From: Micractinium sp. NFX-FRZ
Lineage: Eukaryota; Chlorophyta; Trebouxiophyceae; Chlorellales; Chlorellaceae
Length of the DNA stretch: 64,000 nucleotides
NCBI GenBank assembly: GCA_029339195.1
Contig: JAPTJF010000139.1
Span: forward strand, 1 to 64,000
Direction: 5' to 3'
Shown piece by piece: positions 22,856 to 35,900 of this stretch. The translations under genes were made by a program, and so were the position numbers. A model generated the notes under the pieces. The model saw only the letters and a list, made by a program, of their open reading frames with translations, did not search any database and had not been told where the DNA came from. Numbering within the stretch: the first letter of the stretch is position 1; each line of letters begins with the position of its first letter.

Positions 22856-25800
22856 TCACACCCTGCTGCTCTCACCAGGGCTGCAGTCCTTGCCACGGAT
22901 CCCCACCACGGCGGTAATGTTGTCGGTGCTGCCGCGGTTGAAGGCGTCATGCACCAAGGCCTGCAGCGGGCGGGGTGGTGGAGAAGCAGGGCGTCTGTAG
23001 TTGGGCGGGCGGGGTGGGTGGGGCGGCCGGAGTGGGCGCCAGTGGGGAGCGGCGCCGCAGGCGAGGGCGGCGCAGCGTGGGAGGCGGGGTCGGTGCCGGC
23101 GGGGGCGGGGACAGTGGCGGCGGGGGCCCAGCACGGGGTGGAGGGCTGCCTGCAGCGCTCCCTGCCCACTCTGCAGCCTCGTGGTGGCACCTCTTACCTG
23201 GCGGCACATGTGTGCACCACTGGTGGCGCATGTCCACACCTCTGCAATGCCGTCAGCCCCCTGCCTGCGTGCCATGCCCTGCCCTGCGCTGGCTGGACCC
23301 CAGCAGTCCCCAAAAGCTCAGCCTGCCACCCCGCTGGCACTCACCTCTGCAAGCTCGTCGGGCCCCCTGCCTGCCATGCCCTGCACCTGCGCCACCGCAT
23401 CCTCGTTGCTGCAGCAGAGGGAGGCCGGCCAGGCAGCACATACAAACGATGTCAAGCCAGGGCAAAGCAGTCGTGGCATTTTCGTTGATGCAGCAGGGCA
23501 GAGCAGAGCTGGCCAATAAAAGGGCACACCGCGGCTGCGCTCTAGCTCAACAACAGACGCTCAATCATTCCCTGTTGTGGGTAAGTGTGGCCCTGACCTA
23601 TGCTGGCAGGCAGGGCTCCCGCCAAAGCATTCATGGGCTGGTGCTAGCAAGCTTGCACTCCAGGCGCCCAGCCCTCCCGCTCTGCCTAGCACACGAATTC
23701 ATGTGCTGGAAGAGCGGCGCTATGCACACCTGACCATGTCCCACACGCCGTCGCATGCCAGCACCAGGCAGTGGGTGGACTTGTCAAGGGGCACGTCTGT
23801 CGTCTCTGCCTCGGCGCTCACCCCAGCCGGCTTCAAATCCGCATCTCCGATGGTGCTGCAGACGGGTGGCACAAAGGGGCAACACAAGGGTCGCATGGCA
23901 GAGGGGTGGCACGGGCGGTCACCCCAGCCAGCTTCAAATATGCGTCTTCAGTGGTGGAGGCTGGGAGTGGATTTGTGTACAGACACAGCAGACAGGGTGG
24001 CAGCAGGCAGTGCAGGCAGCAGTGCAGGTGGCATGCGACAGCAAAGCAAGTGCACTGTCCCACTGCTCCTCACCGAGTCACCGCCAGGCCAGCAGCGCCC
24101 ACACGCCACGCGCCGGCCTGCAACAACGGGAGCCGGGGCGGAGGTGGGGGTGGGGGCAAGGCGGGGCACTGTGGACAAAGCAAGAGGGGGCAAGGCGGAG
24201 GACTGGGCGCAAAGAAAGGAGGGCAGTACTTGAGAAACCAGGGCAGATGAGGGAGGGTGGCAGCACTAAGGAAATCAGGGTACATGTGCAGGCGCTCTAG
24301 GCGTCTCCCAGACACGCGCTAGCACGGGGAGCACCGCCAGTGGAAAGGTTGACCGACAACAGCATTCAGGGAGGCAACCTGCGCACTTGCTTGGGGCTCC
24401 GCTCCCGGCACACAAAGAGGAACACAGCGTGGCTTGCCAGGGCCAGCACCGCAGCAGCGGCCGTGGCAAGCAGCAGCAAGGGGCGGCGCCACACCTGGAG
24501 GCATGGGGCACCCCCTGCTTTTGCACCCGCTTGGAGGCCAGTTGAGCATGGCACGCACTGGCAAGCACAGCAGCAGGAGGAGCGAACGTGCTGCTTGCTG
24601 CTGCGCCTGCTGCTGCGCCTGCCAGCGCCTGCCAGTTCGCCTGCCAGCTCCCGCCAACGCTTCCCCCCCCTTGGCAGCGGCCGCACCTGGAAGCGGATGA
24701 GGGCCCCCAGCTTGTGCACCCGCTCCCGCTCGTCCAGCCGCTTGGCAGTCTGGTCATCAGTTAGCGCCACCACCTGCATGTGGTTTGCACAACATGTGCT
24801 GTGTGAAACCAGCCCTCAAGAAGTAAGGGGCCAGGGGCTGGAGCCACCTCCTGCACGGCATGCACAGCAGGCGCAGCAAGCACAGCACAGCAGTGTGCAC
24901 CGCCGCAGGCTCCCTTCCGCAGCCAGCGACTGCCCCCCGTGTCCGGCCGTTGTTCAAAGAAAGCACAGCGTCCAACAGGAACGGGATACCAGGGTGTGCT
25001 TGTTTCTCTGTTGCATAAACGCACCTGCTCGCCCCCCCGATCACGCCTCGGCTGCCCAAGGAGATCCGACCCAAAGAAAGAAAACCCTGGACCCAACCTT
25101 GACAACCTTGGACGCCATCTCACCTGGTCTCCCTGCCCCATCACGCCTCGGCTGTCCCCAAGGTTGGCAACCGCCATGCGCCAGCTGATCGTGCCCTCGG
25201 CAGCGACGGCAGGGTAGACCAGAGCCACCACCGCTGTGCTGCCTGGGAAGCGGCGGCGCCCGGCGGCCGCCGGGCCAACACGCTTCACCCTGCAGGAGAA
25301 GCAGCAGGAGTGGCTCTGAGGCGGGAGCGTCGACTGCCAAGAGGCAGGCAGGCAGGCAGGCAAGCAGCAGCAACGGAATCTGCAGGCGCGAGCTGTGCTC
25401 TCCAATCCCCCACTGTTCAGCACTCACTCACACTGACGCCTGCATCCCAATGATGCACCCGGCGCCACCCACCCACCCACCTGGCCACCCACACCGCATT
25501 CTGCTCTGCCCGGAAGGCTGCATCCGCGTCCAGCAGCGCCCCCGCAAGCAGCTCCTGGGCGGAAGCGCTGCCTGTCCAGCGCGCCTCGATGTGCTCCTCC
25601 AAGTGGTCCCGCAGGTAGTGTGCCGCCTCGGGTCCCCTGCACACAACACAAGCACGTGGTGAAGAGCGACCGCAGGCAGCGAAGTGTCTGTCACACACAC
25701 ATGTACGGCGACTGGGCAAGCACAGCAGCCTATGTGCGTGCACCGCAACCGGGTTACAACAGCCCCCCATGAGGCAGTACAGAGCCACATGCTGGCATCC

Positions 25801-28607
25801 TTTCTTGCGGCCCCAGGCCACACGCAGGCCCGCACCTGTGACCGTCAAAGACGGCCATCAGGGTGCAGCCAGGCGCCCCCGCCAGCGCATGAATCACCAG
25901 GTGCGCGTCCTCCATGCGGTCCTCCCCCCGATGCCCCGCAATGCCGCAGGCGCCCGCCGTCACACGCATCACGCCCGCCCTGCCCAGCCAGGCCGGCGGC
26001 GGCAGCGGCGCCGCCAGGCGCGCAGCATGCGCAGCCGCTGCGGCCTCGGCCACGGCGGCGGCAGCGGTGGGGCTGAGGGGCGCGGTGTGGGAGAGCTCTT
26101 GGTAGAACACTTGCTCCAAGGTTGACAGCTGGCGGTCCAGGCTGACTAGGTCTGAGTCATCGAGGTGCCCGCTGGACTTCACCTGGTGGCTGCTGTCCAA
26201 AAACGTGCCCTCAAGCACCGACAGCTGGCGTGCCAGGTGGCACAACGCCAGCTCACCCGCGCCGCCCGCTGCCGCCGCTGAGACAGCGGCGCCACCCCTC
26301 TCGCTCGTGCTCAGCGTGCGCTGCAGCCGCTCAAAGTGCCGCTGCACTCGCGTCTCTCCCGAAAATGTGCTGGTAAGGCGTGACAGCTGGCGCTGCAGGC
26401 CCGCCACATCACTGGAACTCGCCGTTGCCACGGCCGGGGCGAGCAGCGGCGAGGCTGGGGCAGCAGCTGGCACAGTGAGCGGGGCCGCGGCAGCGGCGGG
26501 CGTGGCAGCGGCTGCTGGCAGTGCGGCCTGGTGCGGCGCCGGTCGGGAGCGCAGCAGCGCAGAGGGCGTGGCCTGCAGCACAAAACCTCGCCGGCTGCTG
26601 CCGCCGCCGCCGCTGCCGGCAGCCTGGCTGCGTGCGCGGCGCTCCAGCCGGGCCGCTGCTTCTGCCTCTTCCTCCTCTGCCTCTTCGGCCAGCGCCCCAA
26701 GCTGCCTGCCCACCTCTGCTGCCGCTGGGCGGCAGGCTGGGTCGGCCTTCCAGCAAGCATCCAGCAGGCGGCGTAAGTCAGAGGGGGTGGAGGCGGGCAG
26801 CGTTGGGCGCAGCCCCTGATCTGCCACAGCAGCCGACAGCTCTTGCCTGGGGCAGGTGGCCGGGGGTCATGCGAAGGAGGGGAGGCAGGGGTCAGAGGTG
26901 GCGGGGGTTTAGCGGGGGCAGCATGAACAGCAGGCAAAACAGGGACAGCAGGCATAGCAGGTGGACCAGCTGTCCACCGGGATTGGCGCAGGCGAGCTGG
27001 GCGGAGCCAGGCACAGCAGGCATAGCGCACCTGCCATAGCCGGCCTCCAGCGCCACGCGGGCTCGCGGGTTGTCCTGCGTGGCGTCGCTGTAAGGGGCGA
27101 TGCCGGAGGCCAGCTCGGCAAGCGTCACTGCCAGCGAAAACACGTCTGCAGGCGGGCGGGCAGCACTTGTAAATATAAGGTCTGAACTCTGATTGAAGCC
27201 AGCTTGCTACAGCCGCCGCGATGCAGACACACGTTTGCGGGAGGGCGGGCAGGGCGGGCAGGCGGGAGGGCACCGATGGTCGGCGGGAGTGCGTGGGAGT
27301 GCCGCCAGCCGCACTGCCAAGCGGGCACGTGCCTGCTGCATCCGGCACCTTTCAGCAAGCACACAACGGTGGCAAGGGGAGGCCATTGCTTTGGCAGCAC
27401 TCTGGCAGCGGTAGATGCTATGGTGCCTCCCCCAAGTCTGTCCCGGCAGCTAGCAGGCTCCCCCTGACGTCATCCCCCGCCTGTGATCCCCATAACCCTT
27501 CCACCTTTGGGCTCCACCGCCCCTCTTCCCCTCACCCGAAGCTGTGCTGTGCGGCTCCCCCCGTAGCACCTCTGGCGCCAAGGACTGCATCATCTCCCCC
27601 TCCTGCAGGTCCGCCAGGCAAGAGCGCAGGTGAGGGGCACGAATGCATGCCCAGTAAACATGGGTCGTGCTCTGGAGAAGGCCTAAGCACGCTGCACGCC
27701 ATCAGATGCTGCACTTAAGAAAAGAGCCGGCGACCGTTGAGTGAGGCGAGAGCAGTGGGTGTGTCGCAAAAACATTTCTGCGATAGGACCAAGCATTCTC
27801 GGCTGAAAGCGCACCGTGTCCTGCCTGCTGGGACCCTCTGCCAGCTTGGCAGCGCTCCTGTCAGCGCTCAGCAGCACCGTGCCGGCAGTCACGCTCCTAC
27901 AGGACCACGATTGAGAGGGCTGGGTTCAGGGACCATGATGCACATGCTCAGGGTGGCGTGACGGAAGGATAGGCAGGGAGTCAGGCAGGCGCGTACTGCA
28001 GGTGCCAGTCAGGCAGGCAGGCAGGCAGGTGGGCGGCAGGCAGACAGGCAGGCAGGCAGGCAGGCAGGCAGCGAGAGGCCTGGCCAGTTGGCACCTGACC
28101 TGTGCACATCGCCTCGTGCATGCACATCTGCCAGTGCCGCCGCCAGCTGGGTGCCTAGCCGCAGCAGGCGGGCATAAGAGGGGCGCCAGCCGGCCTCGTG
28201 CAGCGCCGCTGCAGCGCTGCTGCCCTGGGCGTCGCTGTTGTGGGAAGCAGGCGGGGATGTGTGGTTGACTGCAGGGGGTCCAGCTGTGGAGGGAGTTGGG
28301 GATAAGAAGAGGATCACAGCCCGGAGGCGTGGGGTTGAGGAAGGCATCAAGCCACGTCAGCTTGGGCGGCAAGGGGCGGGCAAAGGCTCGCTTCCCGCCA
28401 GCCACCCACCATCCTGCCCTGCTGCAGCGCTGCAGCGGCTGTGGCGCTGGACAGCGGGCAAGCAGGGGTGGTGCAGGTCACAGCAACAGCGGCGAGGTGC
28501 AGGGGCGGCAACTGGTGCGGAGCGCTGTTGAGGCGTCATGAACACACCTTCTGCAGGTGGGCAGGCCAGTGGAGCTGATGCTTCGGCGGCACTGTGCTGC
28601 ATTGGAT
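22856..28607 (-). CDS. Pseudokinase fused to a PP2C-type Ser/Thr phosphatase; N-terminal exon(s) unresolved
   Basis: Exons, high to low: 28548-28607, 28410-28511, 28100-28268, 27815-27896, 27536-27602, 27031-27145, 25836-26846, 25481-25636, 25124-25289, 24687-24773, 24074-24117, 23730-23855, 23345-23408, 23198-23239, 22856-22960. Kinase landmarks are LHHPCLPAVQ, LAAALADVHARGDVHR, LAPEVLRGEP and DVFSLAVTLAELASGIAPYSD, but the catalytic loop reads HRSVTAGTVLL (family HRDLKPxNVLL) and the DFG site reads LAEGPS, so catalysis is probably lost. The PP2C domain keeps its metal-binding motifs: EDRMEDAH, AVFDGHRG, ANLGDSRG, LACDGVWDMV, RGSTDNITAVV. Arabidopsis has the same kinase-PP2C architecture (At2g40860). 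The linker carries repeated RQLSxLxxxF motifs. A start exon may lie at 28626-28823 (frame with VTLKRLPCRQ resembling the beta-3 VAIK), but I could not join it in phase. Confidence 0.8.
23819..23960 (-). repeat. Copy of PP2C exon start in the adjacent intron
   Basis: The exon segment encoding TIGDADLKPAGV (plus 23819-23860) has a near-copy at 23919-23960 in the upstream intron. The copy is degraded and lacks the correct continuation. Confidence 0.75.
28008..28072 (+). repeat. (GGCA)n microsatellite in intron
   Basis: Interrupted run of GGCA units inside the kinase-PP2C gene, between the exons ending in HR and starting SVTAG. Confidence 0.85.
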
Positions 28608-28823
28608 CTGTGCACACATCGAGTGTCATCTACACTGGCGGCAGGGAAGTCGTTTCAGGGTGACTGAGTTGGGAGCGGGGCGCCACACGGGGACGGGCGG
28701 GGCGGGGGCAGCGTGGGGCGCCAAGCGGCGGCGGCGGTCTGCGAAGAGCACAAAAGCTGGGCGGAGGGCGTCCATGCTTTCTCTACAGCTCCGCGAATCG
28801 CGAAACATGCGGCGGTGAACCAA

Positions 28824-29957
28824 AAAGAGGTGCTGCTAGCAACCGCGGGCAGGTTGTGCGCTACCTCGCGCACATGTGTATCAGCGGCAACGGTTTCCTG
28901 CCTCTCCGGGCGTGCTCGACACTCGGATTGCGTACCTTGTGATGCTCCACTAGCTGCAAGCGCCACAAACCCGCACACAACTTGGTCTCGGGGCAGCCAG
29001 CTTTTCAAGCCGCGCCACGCTGCCGTCCACGCCCTCCGAAACCTAATCGCAGGGCTGAACGCGGAAGAAGCAAGACCTGGCCAAATAGAGCGAAACGGAG
29101 CTCACACACCCGTCTAGTACAACTGCAGGCACCTGTCCCGCCGCCATTGGGAGGCCTCCTCAGCTCGGCAGTAGCCTGCAGCCTCCTGCGAACAATCGTT
29201 CCCTACAAGAGCGCGTCTTGGTGCCAGCCAACGCAGGAGGGACACCAGTTGATTGTGCTGACTGGCTGGTTACATAGTGCGCCTGAGGCCGACCGGTGAA
29301 AGCAAGCGGTCGGGAGGGTGCGCGCCGGCAGCGGGGAGGAGAAGGAACAGAATACAATATATCAAGGAATGAACGCACATCCTCAACGATGGCCCAGAGC
29401 GAGTGTTTGCATGCATCGCTCGTTTGAACAAGCCCTACGCAGCATGGGGTGCGGGCGGTGCGCAGTGTGGAGCGCGTGTGTTCTGTTTGCGGGTGCAGCA
29501 GGGGGGGTGAGCAATCGCAGCGGGATGAGGGGCCGGAACCTTGCAGGGCGAGCGTGCGGCGGGCACGGTTAGGAAGACAGTATGGAGAAAAAGAACACTC
29601 TGGGCGAAAGTGGTGGGGAAGGGGATGGGTGGCAAGAGCGGGGCGCAATGAAATCGGTGTAAGTGAGAGGGGGCAGGGGCAGGCGCGCTCGTTCTCTCGT
29701 GGTTTGGGGGTGCGGCATGCCCCTGGTATGCTTGCAAGAGGTTGCTGGGCAGGAGCTGGGCCCGCCTGTGGGGGCAGCCCAGGCTGCTGGGCAGCACTGC
29801 TGTGCGTCCCAGCAGGGCCGCTCAGTTTCTCAGACTGCGCATTCTTTGGCGCTGGGTGACGGCTGCAAGAGCTGGAAGAGCGCAGACCAAGTGCCTGGAA
29901 GATGGCAGGCCCTCCCTGCACCTGCCCTGCGCGGAGCGCATGCTGTGCATGCTGCGG
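28824..29957. other. Intergenic region, ABCG 3' UTR and kinase-PP2C promoter
   Basis: Both flanking genes are on the minus strand. The left part should hold the promoter and first exon of the kinase-PP2C gene. The right part is the ABCG 3' UTR, with a minus-strand TGTAA at 29270-29274. Long open frames here show no family resemblance. Confidence 0.45.
29270..29274 (-). terminator. TGTAA polyadenylation signal (minus strand)
   Basis: About 690 nt past the ABCG stop at 29958. Confidence 0.45.
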
Positions 29958-32900
29958 TCACCGCTGCGTCTTCCTGCGCAGGGCGATGTAGACGAGGACG
30001 CGGGAGACGAGGAGGTACGCCACCAGCACGGCGCCCTCCCAGGCAGGCCCGTTGACGTCCACGGCGGTGGAGAAGTCCTTGTTCAGATCCTGGACGGGGG
30101 CGCACTGCGGCAGGGAAGGGCGCAGCAGCAGTGCGAATCAGACCAGTATTGGGGGGCAGGTTGTCAAGCAGAGGGCAGCGCAGCTACACCCGTGCATCCA
30201 CGGGTGGAGGCACCACAGGGCCCCACATCGCATGCATAACCCCTAACCCTAAAAGAGGCAAGTGTGCCAATTATCTGCTGCATATTCACCTGCCCCGAGG
30301 CCACATAGTTCCAGGGATCGGAGGGGTTGAAGGTTTTGTCGTCCGACAGCGAGCAGTCCCAGAACTGGCGCCCCTTGAACTCAATCTGCACACACAGGAT
30401 GACAAGGGTGTGAGGATGAGCCCGGGATGCAGTGCAACCAGGGCGCGCACCACACCCAAGGCAGCACGGCGGAGCACACTGCCAAGCAGCATGGTGGCCA
30501 GCCATGGCAGCACAGCAGGCGGCAGCACAGCACGGCATGGCGCAGCGCGCCGTAGCACAGCAGGACGCCAAGCATGGCAGCCCAGGTGCAACCGCAGCAT
30601 GCACGGCACTCGCCTTCATCAGCAGTGAGAAGGTGTAGGTCAGGAAGCTGACCCACCTGCACACGCCGAGAACAGGGCAGGGCACCAGAGCACAGGTCAG
30701 AGGGTCAGGCACGAAGCACTGGGGCTACTATTGCCAATGCGAATGCCAATGCACCGAAATTGCTGTTCGACGGGTGCTCCAGCAACCTCCCCTTGCCCGC
30801 TGGCGCTCGCGCGCCGCCTGCCATCCAGCGTGCGCTCGAGTCGAGGCAAAGCAAGTCAAGGCAAGGCAAGTCGAGGCAAAGCAAGTCAAGGCAAGGCAAG
30901 TCGAGGCTAGGCAAGTCGAGGCAAGGCAAGTCGAGGCATGGCAACACATGGCAACACATGGCACCCACTTGATCCATCCAATCCACGGGGGAATGTTGGT
31001 GACGTAGAAGCCGCCTGCAAAGGGTGGGAGCAAGGAGGGGTGAGTAAGGTTGGTTCTTCGAGCACGAGTGCTACCGACGCGCACATGCCCTCCCTGAAAC
31101 CCCGTGGTGCATGCATGCACTCCTCACATCGCGCGCACACGAGCATGCAAGAGCGTGCATGCCCTCCTCAAAGTGAGCCACCATGCCAATCTCACCAACG
31201 AGCATGAACGTGAGCATGATGACAGCGGCAATGGTCTGGGCCGTCTTGGCAACCATGACTGTTGCCCCGATGAACAGGCCTGCAAAGAGGGGCAAGGAAA
31301 AGCAGGGCGGGTGGGTGGGGGGCAGGGGGCAGTTGGTTGCACAGAGGAAAGAGCCAGGCCAGCGGGGGGCAGGCGGCACGCCGGGGTTGGAACAGCACAT
31401 GGGTTGGAACGCAGCTGGTCGCCTGGCTAGACGAAGGCTCACCGAAGGTCTGCGCCACCAGCGTGGCCAGCAGGACGGTCAGCCAGTTGAGGAAGAAGTA
31501 GCCGCCGTGGCGCAGGCCGCCCATCAGGTCTGCAGGCGGGTGGAGAAGCGGGGGGGAGGGGTGGCTTAGGGGCAGGGCGGGGCGGGGCGGGGCGGTGGAT
31601 GCGGGGCCGGAGGCATAAATGGAGGGGGCACAGCGCGAGTGCGAAAGCGCAGCACGACCACGGCACAACCGTGCATCCACAGGTAGTGGAAGCACTGCAG
31701 GGCCGTGCACGCTGAGCACGAGAAGCAAACAAGGGCAGCGTAACTGCATCCACAGGCGGAAGCAATGCAGGGCCTTGCACGCTGAGAAAGAAGAGAACAA
31801 GTAAGCGAAGGGCAAGCAAGAGCAGGAAAAGCAGGGTGAGGGCGATCGAGCAAGCAGGGGCAGCAGGCGGCGCTCACAGATGATTGCGATGAAGATGGAT
31901 GGGATGGTGAGGTCTGAAGGGATGTCGGAGGCGGTACGGGCCAGGTAGAAAGCGGAGAGGCGGTACATGCCGGAGGACCGCTCCTTGAGCTGCAGGCGGG
32001 CAGAGACACAGGAGGGGGAGGCTGGCGGCTCAGCTGGCTGGCTTGCCCAGCGGGCGGGCAAGGGGCTTGCCAAACAAGAGGGCAGGCAGGCAGGGGCCGT
32101 GCGGATGCCTGGTGTGCGCAGCAAGGGCAGGGCAGGCTCCGTGAAAGCAGGCTCCTTGAAAGCAGCTCACCATCATCTTCTGTTCGTTGGGGAAGGTGAA
32201 GAGGGCCGTGAACATGGTCCTGCAGGGGTGGGGAATGGGGTGGGGTTGGGACGTGAAATTGCCGAATTGCAAGCTGACACCCTGTTGCAAGGCACCGGGA
32301 GGAGAGATGCGGGCCCGGCCAGCAAGTCACAGGCTTCCTTCGGCTGTGCACTTAAGTCAACCAATCCCAGACGGTCAGCACCGGGGCTGGGATCGCATGC
32401 ACGGGCCCTGCCCTCACCGGAAGCAGAGGAAGAGCCTTCAGTAACGAGCAGGGAGGGGAGGGAGGAGAGGGGAGGAGGGGGTCAGGACGGGGGTGTGAGG
32501 GACGGGGCACAGAAAGCAGAAACTGCAGGGCTGAGCCATGCACGAGCCAGCGCCCCGACGGCGCCGGGCTCTGCACCCGCCGCTGCTGTTGCCCAAGCCG
32601 CAGCCCTTTACAGCGGGCCACCCCGCCGCCGCCGCCCATCCCCCGCTGCTCCTGCTGCTGCTTCCAAACCGTCGTGCGCCAACCCTCGGCTCGTCCTCCA
32701 AGGCCGGCAGGCCTCCCTCCCCTCCCCCCTCACCCACATCCACCGGGCTCACCCAGCCCACACTCACCCCTCGAAGAAGAGCAGGCCGCGCGTGTTCTGG
32801 GCCGCGTATAGTGTTTTCTGCTGTCCCACCTGCGGGGCAGGCAGGAGCAGGCAGGCAGGGCATTTGTTTTTTTCAACCAGCAAGCTCCGCACCCCCGCTT

Positions 32901-35900
32901 CCAGAGCGCTGGCATCCGAGAAAGTGTGCGCCAGCAGCAAACACATGGCACGTGCACACACCATGTTTGCTAAACAGCACCCTTGCCTGCGCCTAAACCC
33001 CCTACCGGCCAGGTCATGCCGCAGATGGCACCCACAACCAGCGACGGCGCCACATCTTGGCGCGAACCCACGCCCTCTACTGACACATCATCCCTGCACA
33101 ACAGCACCCTCCCCTGACCTCCCTCACCTGCCACCAGATCATGCCGCAGATGGCTCCCACCACCAGGAACTGCGCCAGGTCTTGCCGGCTCAGCGTCTCA
33201 AAGCGGCGCACCCGCACCGCGCGCACAAACAGGGTGACAAACTGCAGGGGGGGGCGGGGGATGGGGCAAGAGGGGCGAGGGTGAGACGGGGCAGAGGGAG
33301 GGTGGGGCGTGAGGAGCGGGGACGGCGCAGGAGCTGGGCTGCATATGGCAGAGGGCAGAGGCAGGTTTGGGCAATTGCGGGAGGCAGGTATATGGCAGCA
33401 CTTGTGTTGGTCGGCGGACGTGCCGGCCCCTGCAGCCCCCACTAATGCTGCAAAGGGGACAACACTACCCCGCCAGCCGTGGCCCCGTCCAGCCAGCCTG
33501 TGCCAACCACTAGCCCAGCCCCAGCCAGCCGGGCCCCGCCAACCGCCGCCCCGCCGCCCCATTCACACACGCCCAGGCGCGCACCTGGGTCCAATAAGAG
33601 GCGCCCCACCGGCTGGCCCCCGTCTGGCCTGCCGCCAGCGTGGTGGCCGAGCGGTCCAGCATTTCCTGCTTGCTAGCGCTGGGGCTCATGCCCAGAGGGC
33701 TGCCGCCCGCCCCCGCCTGGCCCAGCTCCACATCGCCGCCGCCGCCGCCACTGCTGCTGAACCCCTTGCGCCGCACCACCACCGCCGAGCCGCCGTTGGC
33801 TGCCGCGTGGCTGCCGCCGTTGACGGCGTGCGCAGCGTGCTGCTCCTCGGGGATGACATAATCGTCCGACATGGCGGGCACGTCAAAGGCGCCGCCGCGG
33901 TACCCCTCTGGCTGCTGCTCCAAAAACTGCTCCGACACCGCGATCAGCCGCTGCCGCATCTCCTCCCCAGACCTGCGTGCCAAGGGAGTTGGTTGGTTGA
34001 TTGTATTTGTAGACAGAACGCTTGACCACTGCAACACGGCGACCGGCCGCTGTGCTCCCCACACATGCGAAGCAGGCAGTGGAAGTGAGGGCGCCAACGA
34101 TGCAGCAAATTGGCTGCAGCGCCCAAGCCGGCTCTCCCTCCACTGTCCTGCCGTGCGCGCGTCTGCCCGCCCGCCACCGCCCCGCTTGACATGTCCAGTA
34201 TCCAGTCATCTCTCCCCTCCCCTTCCACCCTCTCCCCTGCTTCGCCATTCGCCTGTCAGGGTAGGCAGAAAACCCACCCGTCCACACCATTCACTTCTGC
34301 ATGTTCTCTCCACCCCCTCTATATCATGTCATCCACTTCTTTCGGCACCCCGCTACGCCCTCCCTTTCCTATCCCTCACCTGTTCTTTCCCGTCACCTCC
34401 CCGCTGGCCAAATCCAGTATCCAGTCGGCAATGTTGACGCCAAAGGGGCAGGGCACCCCCAGGCGCTCAAACCAGGTCGCCGCCTCGCCGCCCTTGCCAT
34501 AAAATATGGGGTGGCCCTGCAGGGGAGGGTAAGTGGGGGGCGGGCGGGTGAGGGGCGGTGGGGCGGGAGGGAGGCGGCACGGAGGGGCAGCAGGGGGCGG
34601 ACATCGGAACTCGAGGTTGCAGTTGAACACCGGGTGAGTAAATGCAGAGGAGGGCGAACGGGACGGCAAGGAGGAGAAGGATGCTTGGCCAGCCAGGCCG
34701 CAAGGCCAGGGGGAGCAGGTGCCATAAGGCCGGCAGGCAGCTGGGAAGGTGTGAGGAAGCTGGCGGGTAGCTGCCTCTAACCCACCTGGCTGAGCAGCAG
34801 CACCGTGTCCAGCTGGCGGTAGATGTTGGAGGAGGGCTGGTGGATGGTGGTGATGATGGAGCGCCCGCTGGAGGCCAGCCCGCGCAGCAGGGCCACCAGC
34901 TTGCGGGCTGCAGGGGGGGCAGCAGGTGGATCAGCGGCAAGGTGAGGCATATGGGGAAGAGACCATCAAGCTGGCCGTATGCCATATGAGGAGGTGAAGC
35001 CAGCCAGCCAAGCCAGGCGGTGACACAGCAAGCCGTGCGCCCTCGGCATATGCCAACGAGCCCGGTCCGCTGGCTGGCTGCCTCCTCCAGCAGCGGAAGG
35101 ATGGCCGGGCCGATGTTCCCAGCCCAACGATGCCTACATACCCAAACCCCAGTGGCAACCCCAGTTACCTGCCGATGAGTCCAGGCCGCTGGTGGGCTCG
35201 TCCAGCAGCAGGATGGCGGGGTTGATGAGCAGCTCGTGGCCCACGCTGACACGCTTGCGCTCGCCGCCTGCAAGGGCATCCGCAGGGCAGGCAGGCGAGG
35301 CTGTCAACCTCGGCAGCGCAACCTCAAACAGGGCTGCCTGCCACCCACTGCCAGCCCTGCCTGCAAGACTTGGGGGCGACGCCTGGCGCACGCATGCGAC
35401 ACCCAGGCCGCAAAAGCAATCAAACTTCACACTCACCCGACACGCCGCGCCGCAGGTGGTCCCCGATGATTGTGTCCCGGCACCTCTGCAGGCCCAGCGC
35501 CTGGATCACGCCATCCACACGCTCCAGCTGCAGCAGGGGCAGCAGGGGGATACGAAATGTGGTTAGCAGTCGTGTGGGTGTGAGTAGAACGCGCATGTGT
35601 GCAGAGGATGGGCGCTGGGAGCAGCGCCTGGGTCGTGCTCCGGCTGCAGGGGCCAGGGTCGGTCAGTTAGAGTTACTTGACAATCACACAAGAGCAGCGG
35701 TGCAACCCAGGCACCTGTTCACGCAATCCGCACGCTCGTTCAGCGGCAGGGACTGCCCTTGCGGCCCCTACAACCACCCTGCCCTGCCGCGAGCACCCAG
35801 CCATCATCTCTCCTGCAGCGCCCCACCCACCTTCTCTGCCTTGGTCTTGTGCTTGGGCAGGCGCAGCATGGCGGCAAAGTACAGCGTCTCGTGCACCGTC

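Noticed and set aside
29160..29921. 253-residue minus-strand open frame
   Set aside because: Lies directly downstream of the ABCG stop and contains its TGTAA signal. Pro/Arg/Ser-rich composition is typical of antisense or UTR reading of GC-rich DNA.
30241..30254. ccctaaccctaaaa resembling an interstitial telomere repeat
   Set aside because: Less than two units, inside an ABCG intron. Too short to mean anything.
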